A stretch of 64,000 bases of DNA, from assembly GCA_963836015.1 (NCBI GenBank), contig CAWIIF010000004.1, positions 1 through 64,000 of the forward strand, written 5' to 3'. Shown piece by piece: positions 51,346-59,403 of the stretch (the first letter of the stretch is position 1; each line of letters starts with the position of its first letter). The notes below the pieces were generated by a model, which had not been told where the DNA came from, ran no database searches, and saw only the letters and a program-made list of their open reading frames with translations. Made by a program: the position numbers and the translations under genes. The stretch comes from CAWCDJ01 sp963836015. GTDB lineage: Bacteria; Acidobacteriota; Terriglobia; Bryobacterales; Bryobacteraceae.

Positions 51346-53817
51346 ATGCTCACCCTGGCGGCGCGGTTCCGGCTCGGCGCGCGGCGGCTCGGCCGCGCGC
51401 CCATGTTCACGGCGGTCACGGTCCTGACGCTGGCGATTGCGATTGGCACGAACACAGCGATTTTCAGTGTGATCGACGCGGTGCTGCTGAAAAGCCTGCC
51501 GTATCCGGAGCCGGAGCGGCTGGTGGGCGTGTGGCACAAGGCGTCCGGCATCGGCATTCCGAAGTTGAACACCTCTCCGTCATCGCATTTCACTTACCGC
51601 CAGGAAAACCGGGTCTTCGAAGAGATCGCCATGTGGGACGACGGCGCCGTTAACGTGACCGGGCAAGGCGATCCGGAGCGGGTGGATGCTCTGCACGTCA
51701 CCTACGGCATGTTCCCGATCCTGCGCGTGCGGCCGGCCGCCGGGCGGATCTTTGGCGCCAAGGACGACGAGGTCGACAGCCCGGACGTGGCGATTCTGAG
51801 CTACGGGTATTGGCAGCGGCATTTCGGCGGCGATCCCGGCGCCATCGGCCGTCAGCTGGTGGTGGACAGCAAGGCGCATGAGATCGTCGGAGTGATGCCG
51901 CAGGGATTCCGGTTCCTCGATCTCAACGCGGACCTCGTTCTCCCCATGCGGTTCGACCGCTCCAAGCTGTTCGTCGGCAATTTCAGCTTTCAGGGCCTGG
52001 CGCGGCTGAAGCCCGGGGTGACTATGGCGCAGGCCAATGCCGACGTGACGCGCATGATCCCGATGGTGATGGACCGTTATCCGTTCCCGGCGGGCTTCAC
52101 GCGCGCGATGTTCGAGAGCACGGGCATGGGGGCCGATGTCCACCCGCTGCAGCAAGACGTGGTGGGGGACATCGGCAAGGTGCTATGGCTGCTTATGGGG
52201 ACGGTCGGGATCGTGCTGCTAATTGCGTGCGCCAACGTGGCCAACCTCTTTCTGGTCCGGGCGGAAGCCAGGCAGCAGGAGCTCACCGTGCGGGCGGCGC
52301 TGGGGGCCGGCTGGGGGCGCCTGGCGCGTGGACTGCTTGCCGAATCGATCACCCTGGCGATCGCCGGCGGCGCGCTGGGAATCGGGCTGGCGTATGCCGG
52401 GCTGCGGCTGCTGGTGGCGCTCGCTCCGGCGAACCTGCCGCGCCTGGGGAGCATCGGCATCGGCCCCAGATCGGTGGTGTTTACGCTCCTGGTCTCGATT
52501 GCCGCCGGGGCGCTGTTCGGCTCGGTTCCGGCGTTCAAGCTCGGCCACATCAGCCTCGGCACCGCGCTGCGGGAGGGCGGGCGGGCGCTGAGCGACGCCA
52601 GGGGGCGCCGCCGCGCGCGCAACGTTCTGGCTGTGGCGCAAATCGCCCTGGCGCTGGTACTGCTGGTCAGCGCCGGGTTGATGCTGCGGACGTTTCAGGC
52701 GCTGCGGCACATCGATACGGGATTCACCCGGCCGAGCGAGCTTCTCACGTTCCGCATTCCGACGCCGATGCCGAAGGGTGTGACAGCCGACCAGATCGCG
52801 CGCACGCACCAGCGGATCCTGGAACGGATCCGACAGCTTCCAGGCGTGACGCACGCAGCCGCAGCGTCGGAAATGAACCTGAGCGACAGCGGGGAGCACG
52901 ATCCGATTCTGGTGGAGGAGTTTCCGACCCCGGCGGGCCAGCTGCCGGCCCTGCGCTTGTACCGGTTCGTCTCGCCGGGCTACTTTACGGCCGCGGGCAA
53001 CCGGATCCTGGCGGGGCGCGACATCACGTGGCAGGAGATCGAGCAGAGGCGGAAGGTCGCGCTGGTGTCGGAGAACTTCGCGCGGCAGTATTGGAAGAGC
53101 CCGGCCGCGGCGCTGGGCAAACGCATCCGCAATTCACCGCAAGCGGACTGGCGGGAGATCGTGGGAGTGGTGGGTGGGGAGCATGCCAGCGGCATAGACA
53201 AGCCAAAACCCCAGATCGTGTACTGGCCGATGATCAACGAATACATGTGGGGCGACGCGTTCCCCGCCATCCGCGGCTCGTTCACTTACGCGGTGCGCAG
53301 CTCGCGGGCGGCAACGCCGTCCCTGCTTGCGGAAGTGCGCCAGGCGGTGCGGGCGGTGGATGCGACGCTGCCGGTGACGGAGGTGAGCACCATGCAGAAT
53401 GTGATCGACCGCTCGATGGCACGGACCTCGTTCACCATGATCATGCTGGGAATCGCGAGCGCGATGGCGCTACTGCTGGCGCTGGTGGGGATTTATGCCG
53501 TGATCTCCTACTCGGTGGCGCAGCGCACGCGGGAGATCGGCATCCGCATAGCGCTGGGCGCGGAGGTCGGGACGGTCCGTGGGATGTTCGTGCGGCATGG
53601 AGCGGTGCTGGCCGGCACCGGCCTGGCAATCGGGTTCCCGGCGGCGGCGGCGCTGACGGGTTGGATGTCGTCACTCTTGTTCGGAGTCGCGTCAATGGAT
53701 CCGATGACTTACGCGGCGGTGGGGTTAGTGCTTACTGCGGCGACGCTGCTGGCGAGCTACCTGCCCGCGCATCGCGCGACGGCCGTGGACCCGGCGACCG
53801 CGCTAAGAGCGGAGTAG
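51346..53817 (+). CDS. ADOP-type ABC transporter permease (MacB/FtsX-like, duplicated)
   Basis: Inner-membrane protein of 823 residues with the layout of Acidobacterium-type duplicated orphan permeases: TM1 (MFTAVTVLTLAIAIGTNTAIFSVIDA), MacB periplasmic domain (about 55-270), FtsX domain of three TMs (WLLMGTVGIVLLIACANVANLFLV; SITLAIAGGALGIGLAYAGL; SVVFTLLVSIAAGALFGSV), then a second TM plus MacB domain (VLAVAQIALALVLLVSAGLML, about 520-690) and a second FtsX domain to the end. No ATPase gene is adjacent, as usual for this group. The ATG at 51346 is chosen because the fold starts directly after; its ribosome site is weak and the frame is open further upstream. Substrate unknown; peptide or lipid export is the general expectation. 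Confidence 0.88.
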   Translation: MLTLAARFRLGARRLGRAPMFTAVTVLTLAIAIGTNTAIFSVIDAVLLKSLPYPEPERLVGVWHKASGIGIPKLNTSPSSHFTYRQENRVFEEIAMWDDGAVNVTGQGDPERVDALHVTYGMFPILRVRPAAGRIFGAKDDEVDSPDVAILSYGYWQRHFGGDPGAIGRQLVVDSKAHEIVGVMPQGFRFLDLNADLVLPMRFDRSKLFVGNFSFQGLARLKPGVTMAQANADVTRMIPMVMDRYPFPAGFTRAMFESTGMGADVHPLQQDVVGDIGKVLWLLMGTVGIVLLIACANVANLFLVRAEARQQELTVRAALGAGWGRLARGLLAESITLAIAGGALGIGLAYAGLRLLVALAPANLPRLGSIGIGPRSVVFTLLVSIAAGALFGSVPAFKLGHISLGTALREGGRALSDARGRRRARNVLAVAQIALALVLLVSAGLMLRTFQALRHIDTGFTRPSELLTFRIPTPMPKGVTADQIARTHQRILERIRQLPGVTHAAAASEMNLSDSGEHDPILVEEFPTPAGQLPALRLYRFVSPGYFTAAGNRILAGRDITWQEIEQRRKVALVSENFARQYWKSPAAALGKRIRNSPQADWREIVGVVGGEHASGIDKPKPQIVYWPMINEYMWGDAFPAIRGSFTYAVRSSRAATPSLLAEVRQAVRAVDATLPVTEVSTMQNVIDRSMARTSFTMIMLGIASAMALLLALVGIYAVISYSVAQRTREIGIRIALGAEVGTVRGMFVRHGAVLAGTGLAIGFPAAAALTGWMSSLLFGVASMDPMTYAAVGLVLTAATLLASYLPAHRATAVDPATALRAE

Positions 53818-53946
53818 GTTGGGCGGCGGGCCGGACGTGCCCGGCTCCTACCGCCTTCCAGCGCCTACACTGCAGGATCACGTAGTCCGGCCAGCAGGTG
53901 TCCGACGTATGGATGCTGATGCGGATCACCGAACCGGTGTTGCCGC

Positions 53947-54114
53947 GAAGTGGATTACGTGGGAATGGCCCAAATCCTCAGGGAGATCAAATACAACGGG
54001 TGGCTGTCAGTTGAGCTGGGGCACGCCAACGACACCAAGATCACGCGCTCGCTTGAAGAGAACATGCGTCGAAGCCGGGATTATGCGGAGAGGACGTTTG
54101 AGGGAAAGGCGTAA
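53947..54114 (+). pseudogene. C-terminal fragment of a sugar phosphate isomerase/epimerase
   Basis: A 55-codon reading, VDYVGMAQILREIKYNGWLS then VELGHANDTKITRSLEENMR to a TAA at 54112-54114, matches the last strand and helices of xylose-isomerase-like TIM-barrel (AP endonuclease family 2) proteins, including the terminal Glu metal-ligand segment. Upstream in the same frame the protein pattern is lost, and no start is found before the ADOP stop at 53817, so about 80% of the gene is gone. It abuts the structured element at 54227, so insertion or deletion at this point may have removed the rest. Confidence 0.65.
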
Positions 54115-54226
54115 AGAGACGGCGGGCTTTGAGTAAGTAGCCATACCGAATCTCTAACGAGGCTCCGCCTCAGACCGACGAGTTGTATTTCCGCCGTGTG
54201 TGAGGATTGCGCATAATTCGAGAGAT

Positions 54227-54325
54227 GGCTCCGGTCGACAATGGAGAACCGCATGCAGTTCTCGCCAATGATTTAGGCCGCCGAAGCGGCAGTCGATCCC
54301 GAAGGATCGGAGTCGTACCGGAGCC
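54227..54325 (+). ncRNA. Multibranched structured RNA leader candidate
   Basis: Nested inverted repeats predict a compact junction: a closing stem GGCTCCGGT (54227-54235) with ACCGGAGCC (54317-54325), enclosing three hairpins: GAGAAC/GTTCTC (54244-54249 with 54258-54263, loop CGCATGCA), GCCGC/GCGGC with loop CGAA (54277-54290), and CGATCC/GGATCG with the same loop CGAA (54294-54309). The 3' side of the closing stem ends three bases before the ATG at 54329, leaving no ordinary ribosome binding site outside the structure. All pairs are perfect Watson-Crick. It could be a cis-regulatory leader or an RNA component of a mobile gene; no known riboswitch class was recognised. Confidence 0.6.
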
Positions 54326-54328
54326 GAA

Positions 54329-55936
54329 ATGAGCGTACCACGAAGTGTTGCCGAAGTGCTGGCCGACCACGTCACCCTGGAAGTGGAAGGAATCGACCGG
54401 ATGTATTTGAACGTTTACGTGCCGGGTTTGCAGCGGGAACAAGGTGTGGCCTGCTTCTTCCGATTTCATCACGGCCACCAGTTCGCCTCCAGCGCCCTGA
54501 TGGATCCGATCAGCAAGACATTCGTGGCGGCGTTGGAAGCTTTTGCCCGGCAAGAAAAGATCCCGGTCATTGCGTTCCGCAAGGGTCAACGCAAGGATGA
54601 CGTAGCGGCCGGGCAACGAAAGAAATTCCCGAAGACCGAAGGGGTGGTATTCATCGGCAAGGCGCAAGAGAAGACGCCGGTGTTTCGGACAGAGCGGCGC
54701 CGAAACGAGAAGACTGGAGGGACCTATCCGTGGCTGGTTCGCTCAACAGCTATGGTGAACCATTTCTACATCTACTGCGTGGATCGCGACTTTGGACCGT
54801 TCTTTCTGAAGTTCAGCACGTACTTCCCCTACAACGCCAAGCTATGCTTCAACGGACACGAATACGCCAAACGGCAACTGGCGCGGAAGGGGATCGGATT
54901 TGAAGCGCTCGACAATGGGGTCTTGAGCTGCGACGATCCCCAACGGCTGCAAGCCATCTGTGATGGGCTCAGCGCGGAGAAGATCGATGCCTTATTACGG
55001 AAATGGCTGCGGTTGTTGCCGCATCCGTATGAGGCCAGGGATCGCAAGGCCGGCTACCGCTACCAGATTTCCATTCTCCAGGCGGAGTTCTCACTGACCC
55101 AGGTTCTGAATCGTCCCGTAACCGGCCGGGTGTTCTTCGAAGAGGTTATCCGCGAAAATCTGGACATCGGCAGACCCAGTCAAGTGCAGTTGATCTTCGA
55201 CCGTCGCGTGAACAAGACCACGCCGGGCCGCTTCCGCACCCGCGTCATTACGGAGGGAGTGATTCCATCCCTTCATGTCGATTACAAAAACACCAGAATC
55301 AAGCAGTATCACAAGGAGGGGCGCGCCCTTCGCACTGAAACCACCATCAACAATACGCGCGACTTCGGAATCGGCAAGCTACTGAAGAACCTGCCGGCTC
55401 TTCGGCAGATCGGCTTCCAAGCCAACCGACGTCTTCTCGACGTCCAAAAGATTTCCCATGATTGCTCGATCGGCGAAGATGCCTTCGATCGGGTAGTCCG
55501 TCCTGCCGAGGTGGATGGCCAAAGAGCGTCGGCATTGCGGTTCGGTGACAAACGAGTGCAAGCCTTGTTCGCTGTCCTGGTCGTCTTCAGTCTCCAAGTC
55601 CGTGGGTTCAATAATCAGGAAATGCGTGCCCTTCTGGCACAACTGCTGGGATTCGATCCAGCCACATATCCCATCGGGCGGATGACTTACGACCTTCGTC
55701 GACTGCGCCTCCATCGCATCATCGAACGCATTCCGCATACCCATCGTTACCAACTCACAACGGATGGCTTGCGCATCGCGCTGTTCTTCTCCAGAACCTA
55801 CGCCCGGCTCCTGCGCCCCAAACTCGCCGAGATCATGCCCGAGGCTCCACCAATCAATTCCGCGCTACGAACCGCGTTCGACCGGCTCAACTCAGAAATC
55901 GACGCATGTGTCGAGGAGCAGCGGTTAGCCGCCTAA
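54329..55936 (+). CDS. Conserved protein of unknown function, solitary, possibly mobile
   Basis: 535 residues, cytoplasmic, no signal or membrane segment. The N-terminal ~190 residues are mixed alpha/beta (MYLNVYVPGLQ, FFRFHHGHQF, ALMDPISKTFVAALEAFARQ, VIAFRKGQRKDD, YPWLVRSTAMVNHFYIYCVD); the middle has RYQISILQAEFSLTQVLNRP, VFFEEVIRENLDIGRP and VDYKNTRIKQYHKEGRALRT; the end (about 440-515) looks like a winged helix (YPIGRMTYDLRRLRLHRIIE then RYQLTTDGLRIALFF). From memory, close relatives occur as stand-alone genes in many phyla, often several per genome, which suggests a selfish element, but no transposase, nuclease or RT motif (no YADD) is visible. Flanked by a gene fragment upstream and preceded by the structured leader at 54227-54325. 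Confidence 0.6.
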   Translation: MSVPRSVAEVLADHVTLEVEGIDRMYLNVYVPGLQREQGVACFFRFHHGHQFASSALMDPISKTFVAALEAFARQEKIPVIAFRKGQRKDDVAAGQRKKFPKTEGVVFIGKAQEKTPVFRTERRRNEKTGGTYPWLVRSTAMVNHFYIYCVDRDFGPFFLKFSTYFPYNAKLCFNGHEYAKRQLARKGIGFEALDNGVLSCDDPQRLQAICDGLSAEKIDALLRKWLRLLPHPYEARDRKAGYRYQISILQAEFSLTQVLNRPVTGRVFFEEVIRENLDIGRPSQVQLIFDRRVNKTTPGRFRTRVITEGVIPSLHVDYKNTRIKQYHKEGRALRTETTINNTRDFGIGKLLKNLPALRQIGFQANRRLLDVQKISHDCSIGEDAFDRVVRPAEVDGQRASALRFGDKRVQALFAVLVVFSLQVRGFNNQEMRALLAQLLGFDPATYPIGRMTYDLRRLRLHRIIERIPHTHRYQLTTDGLRIALFFSRTYARLLRPKLAEIMPEAPPINSALRTAFDRLNSEIDACVEEQRLAA

Positions 55937-55998
55937 ACTTGACGCATTCGAATTACAATCTCTTGGACAAGGACTCTAGCGTCAGGCAGGTTCTGTCC

Positions 55999-56982
55999 TT
56001 AGTCGCGCTGAAACCAGTCCAATACACGTAAGGCGCGCAGCGTGTTCCAGCGGCTCAGGTGGCCTTCACCCGCGTCCATCTTTATGAGCATCGCGCCCGG
56101 ATAGCAAGCATCGAGCCGCCAGAACCCATCGCCGTCGCGCTTCGACGCCACCAGGTCAATCGCCGAGGCCATCCGTTCATCGTACGCAACGCCAGCGCTG
56201 CGCAGGTACTCTAGACCTCTCAGCACGTCGTAGTGCCACCACGTCGGGAAGGCAAAGCGCGTCCACGCGGAGCCACTCTTGCGATCCCGTTCGATCACCT
56301 CGCCGGTCGACAGGCGGTGGAAGAGGCGGCGATCGAGAAGATACTCCTGCCCGCGGAGACGGGCTTTGATCACCTTCGGAGTGTCCCCAGTGGCACTTTC
56401 GTATGCGAGCAGGGCTTCGAGTACGCAGATCGTGGTGTTGAACGACGACCGCGTCGAGCCATTGGCGGCCTCGCAGTTCCAGCCGCCGTCCGGCAGTTGT
56501 TCGGCGAGTAGTCGGTCGATAATGCCCCGGACGTCTTGGCCGAAGTAGGCGCCGACCGCTCCGACTTGTCCGTTGATGCAAGGCTCCAGTTCGCCCTCAA
56601 AGAAGGCATTACCGTCACAGTCCTTCGGGCCGCATCCCTTCCAAGTTACTCGATCGCGGACGAGGTTCACCGCGCGGCACGCCTGGTGGCTTGCGGGATC
56701 GAGACCGATGTCCCGCAACAGCATCAGGACGTGCATGGTTGAGTTCCACCCGCGGTTCCAGGCTGCACCGCTCCACCGCCCGTCGGTCCCTTGGAGTGCA
56801 AGCAACGTCGCGCCAGCGCCCTCGGTAGCAACCCGCGCACGCTCGGCGGCGACGTCGTCTGCCGAAGCGCCGATTAGGTCTTGCATTACTTGCCAGCGAA
56901 TCGAAGGGTCAGAATCAAACAGCCACTGTATGACCGGCATCTGCGTCTTCAGAGCCTGCCGCTTCGATAGATTGATCGCCAT
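55999..56982 (-). CDS. Squalene-cyclase-like alpha/alpha-toroid protein
   Basis: 327 residues from the ATG at 56982 (AGGAAGGA upstream); a longer reading to 57123 has no support. It has repeated toroid elements as in prenyltransferase/terpenoid cyclase repeats: LLALQGTDGRWSGAAWNRGWNST, LEPCINGQVGAVGAYFG, LLAEQLPDGGWNCEAANGSTRSSFNTT, LVASKRDGDGFWRLDACYPG. The QLPDGGWNCE and DGDGFWRLD strings resemble QW motifs. There is no DXDD catalytic motif, so true cyclase activity is unlikely. No signal peptide. Single gene, facing the orphan gene at 54329; function unknown. Confidence 0.7.
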   Translation of the reverse strand: MAINLSKRQALKTQMPVIQWLFDSDPSIRWQVMQDLIGASADDVAAERARVATEGAGATLLALQGTDGRWSGAAWNRGWNSTMHVLMLLRDIGLDPASHQACRAVNLVRDRVTWKGCGPKDCDGNAFFEGELEPCINGQVGAVGAYFGQDVRGIIDRLLAEQLPDGGWNCEAANGSTRSSFNTTICVLEALLAYESATGDTPKVIKARLRGQEYLLDRRLFHRLSTGEVIERDRKSGSAWTRFAFPTWWHYDVLRGLEYLRSAGVAYDERMASAIDLVASKRDGDGFWRLDACYPGAMLIKMDAGEGHLSRWNTLRALRVLDWFQRD

Positions 56983-57466
56983 GCGCTGGTCCTTCCTAGA
57001 GTTAATCACAAGACGGGATTGGTGCCCGAAGACGTTGGCTGAGTGAAGAGAGGCGCAACGGGTCAGCCACCGTGGGTCCGGTTTCGGAACTGCGACGCGA
57101 CTACGGGCCGCACATGATGCCATCGCCCGTTCGCCAGTCCGTGGCGCGATAGATCCTGCCTTGTCGCGAAGGGTTTACCTATACATTTGTCACCGGGGTT
57201 CGCCAACGGGATCGGGGCCGTGAAACCGGCTTTCTGGAGGGTGGACTGATTGAAGGCTTTGGCAGGAGCTGGCGCCCGGCCAAGCCGCACCAGGTTTGAT
57301 CGGGATTAGCCAGATGGCCCGGTAATCCGCTGCGGTCGCCCAGGCGGTCTGAAATCGCAAAACGGTACGGCGTCCGGGCACGCATGGTGGCAGGGGGTCG
57401 ACGGGTGACCTGCAGGCCGGCCAGCTTCACTTCACAGCTGGCCCAACCGATGCCGGCCAGACGTCT
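56983..57466. other. Intergenic stretch without a recognisable gene
   Basis: About 480 bases upstream of the toroid-protein gene. Short readings exist on both strands but none shows family features, a ribosome binding site or codon pattern like its neighbours. May include the promoter of the 56982 gene; no clear elements seen. Confidence 0.4.
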
Positions 57467-57762
57467 CTATGGGCGCCGGCGAGCCTTCCGCCTGGGCTTC
57501 AGGTGGCGGGCCTGGAGTTCGGCCGTTAGCCGGACAACCTCTTGCTCGGCAGATTCGACCCGCGCCAAGAGTTGCTGAACATACTCGGCATTCACGACTT
57601 CCCGCAGCCGCTTTCCAATGCGCTCTTCGGCATCGCTCTGCAAGCGAAGATACTTCTGTACCTGTTCCCAGGATTCCAGAAAGCTCTGGTCTGCCGATGC
57701 CAGTAGGCGACCACGCCTACCAGCGCGAGGAGCAGCGGCGCTTCGAAATTCTGTTGAGCCAC
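57467..57762 (-). pseudogene. Possible frameshifted small membrane/coiled-coil protein
   Basis: From a GTG at 57762 the minus strand reads AQQNFEAPLLLALVGVVAYW (one membrane helix) then HRQTRAF; around 57690 protein-like sequence continues in another frame: LESWEQVQKYLRLQSDAEER, IGKRLREVVNAEYVQQLLAR, VESAEQEVVRLTAELQARHL, then a basic tail RRKARRRP before TAG at 57467-57469. The second half is a strong amphipathic coiled coil. A single-base shift would join the two. I do not recognise the family; this may be a real gene with a sequence error, a decayed gene, or chance. Confidence 0.35.
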
Positions 57763-57860
57763 TGGGATCTCCCGGTTACCGACATCACGCCGGCGAGGAA
57801 ATAGGTGGTTCGTGAATCCCTCCGGCCGCTCCGACACTCCAATAGGTCAGGGTGAACTGC

Positions 57861-58649
57861 ATGTTGATTGAAGAAGCGGGTGAGGCTTACCGGCTGGCCT
57901 GTCTGGAACTGCGAGGCGGCAATCATTTAGCCTCGTATGCGGTTGAACTGGCCGGTCTGGCGGGATGGGTCTCTTGCCGTCCCCTGCGCCCCTCTCCGCG
58001 GGGTGGCGACCTTTATTACCTTTCGGTTTGCCGAAACGGCGCCGTCGCCCGGGTGGTGCTCGCGGATGTGGCCGGACACGGGGAGGCGGTCAGTGCCGCC
58101 GCGGTCCGCCTGCATGACGCCCTCCGGCAGCACGTCGATCACTGGGATCAGGCGACCCTCATCCGCCAGCTCAACGACAGCTTTCTGAAGGGCGCGCAGG
58201 GGCTTCAGTTCGCCACGGCCCTGCTCGCCAGCTTCTACTCCGATACCGGCGAACTGCTGTTTACCAACGCCGGACACCTCCCTCCGCTGTGGTATCGTAC
58301 GGCTACCGGGGAGTGGAGCCTCTTGTACGATTCAACGCCCCTCAGCAAAGAGATTGTCGATCTGCCGCTGGGCCTGATCGCGGGGACCTCATATCGCCAG
58401 ACGGCCGTGCAATTGGAGCCGGGCGACCTGCTGCTGCTTTACACCGATGGCATCGTCGAGTCCTCCGACGAATCGGGGGAGCAACTGGGGCTGGAGGGCC
58501 TGGCGTCCATCGCGCGAAACCTGCCCACGGACTCCGCAGTCGCGGCCGGCAAAGAGCTGGTCTCGGCGGTGGCGCGGTTTCGCGGTACCGTGCCTCCGGC
58601 GGATGACGAAACCGTGATCGCCCTGCAGCGGCGCGCGGATCCGGTGTGA
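57861..58649 (+). CDS. SpoIIE/RsbU-type PP2C serine phosphatase
   Basis: 262 residues from the ATG at 57861 (AGGGTG upstream); GTG at 57852 is possible. The PP2C metal-binding aspartates are present: VVLADVAGHGE, LLYTDGIVESSDE, PPADDETVIAL; GLQFATALLASFY and NAGHLPPLWYR are typical SpoIIE blocks. There is no N-terminal PAS, HAMP or receiver domain, so it must be controlled by another protein. It heads an overlapping operon with an RsbW kinase and a STAS protein and should dephosphorylate the STAS protein encoded at 59074. Stop overlaps the next start (GTGA, 58646-58649). Confidence 0.9.
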   Translation: MLIEEAGEAYRLACLELRGGNHLASYAVELAGLAGWVSCRPLRPSPRGGDLYYLSVCRNGAVARVVLADVAGHGEAVSAAAVRLHDALRQHVDHWDQATLIRQLNDSFLKGAQGLQFATALLASFYSDTGELLFTNAGHLPPLWYRTATGEWSLLYDSTPLSKEIVDLPLGLIAGTSYRQTAVQLEPGDLLLLYTDGIVESSDESGEQLGLEGLASIARNLPTDSAVAAGKELVSAVARFRGTVPPADDETVIALQRRADPV

Positions 58650-59077
58650 CCATGGGCAGCCCTCAACATCTCGCGATGAGCTTTTGCATCCCGAGCGACC
58701 CCCGATATCTGCCCGTAGTGCGCGGCGCCATCGGCCCTCTGGCCGCGGCGATCGGGTGGGACGAATCCGAGTGCCGCGCCATCACGCTGGCGCTCGACGA
58801 GGCCCTCGCCAACGTCATCCGGCATGCCTACCACGGGCGTGCGGACGGGCTCATGCACCTCGAATGCCGGGAGTGCGAGGACGGGCTGCGAATTACGCTG
58901 CTGGACGCCGGCGATGCGCCGGACAAGTCAAAGATATGTGCACGCGAAATGGACTGCGATCAGCCGGGCGGCCTGGGAACTCACATCATCAAGAAGGTCA
59001 TGGACAGTGTTTCCTACGAGGTCTCACCCGAGGGAAACCGTTTTGTGGCGACCAAGCTACTGAGGAAGACGCCGTGA
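58646..59077 (+). CDS. RsbW/SpoIIAB-type anti-sigma factor serine kinase
   Basis: 143 residues, GHKL ATPase fold. N box ALDEALANVIRHAY, G1-type DAGDAPD and G2 GGLGTHIIKKVMD are present. Start GTG 58646 overlaps the phosphatase stop; ATG at 58652 is an alternative two codons in. These kinases phosphorylate a STAS partner on serine and usually sequester a sigma factor; no sigma-factor gene lies in the operon, so the released target may be elsewhere or may be the transporter itself. The final TGA overlaps the STAS start (59074-59077). Confidence 0.88.
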   Translation: MTMGSPQHLAMSFCIPSDPRYLPVVRGAIGPLAAAIGWDESECRAITLALDEALANVIRHAYHGRADGLMHLECRECEDGLRITLLDAGDAPDKSKICAREMDCDQPGGLGTHIIKKVMDSVSYEVSPEGNRFVATKLLRKTP

Positions 59078-59403
59078 AGATCTCGGTTCGTGATGTAGGA
59101 GACGCGAAGGTGGTGGAAGTGGAAGGAGACGTGGATCTGGGGACGTCTCCGGTCTTCCGACGGACCCTCTTCGAGACCCTGCACCGCGCGGCGAAGCTGG
59201 CTCTGAACCTGGAGGCGATCCGATATATCGACAGCTCCGGAATCGCCACCCTCATCGAGGTGCTGCAGGATTCGCAGCGTCTCAACAAGGAGTTCGTGCT
59301 GTTCGGGCTGAGCCCCGCGGTTCTGGAGGTTTTCCGGCTCACGCACGTCATCCGGATTTTCCGCGTCTTCCCGACCGAGCAGGAGGCACTGGGGACGGCC
59401 TGA
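59074..59403 (+). CDS. STAS domain protein (anti-anti-sigma/MlaB-like)
   Basis: 109 residues from GTG 59074 behind GAGGAA; the GTGA overlap with the kinase stop fixes the start, and longer readings run through the kinase gene out of frame. Single STAS domain: VVEVEGDVDLGTSPVFRRTL, then ALNLEAIRYIDSSGIATLIE with the phosphorylatable Ser54/Ser55, and a FRLTHVIRIFRVFPTEQEA end. It sits between the kinase and an MlaE permease (TGATG overlap at 59401-59405), so it may be both the substrate of the kinase/phosphatase and the MlaB-type regulatory subunit of the transporter. Confidence 0.9.
   Translation: MKISVRDVGDAKVVEVEGDVDLGTSPVFRRTLFETLHRAAKLALNLEAIRYIDSSGIATLIEVLQDSQRLNKEFVLFGLSPAVLEVFRLTHVIRIFRVFPTEQEALGTA

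Noticed and set aside
53818..53870. Terminator after the ADOP permease
   Set aside because: GGGCCGG and CCCGG segments can pair only imperfectly and no T-run follows, so it was not listed.
54329..55936. Group II intron-encoded protein
   Set aside because: The neighbouring structured RNA suggested it, but the protein has no reverse-transcriptase YADD motif or maturase pattern, and too little upstream RNA is present for domains I-III.
55999..56982. Functional squalene-hopene cyclase
   Set aside because: QW-like repeats are present, but the length is half of the usual and the DXDD catalytic motif is missing.
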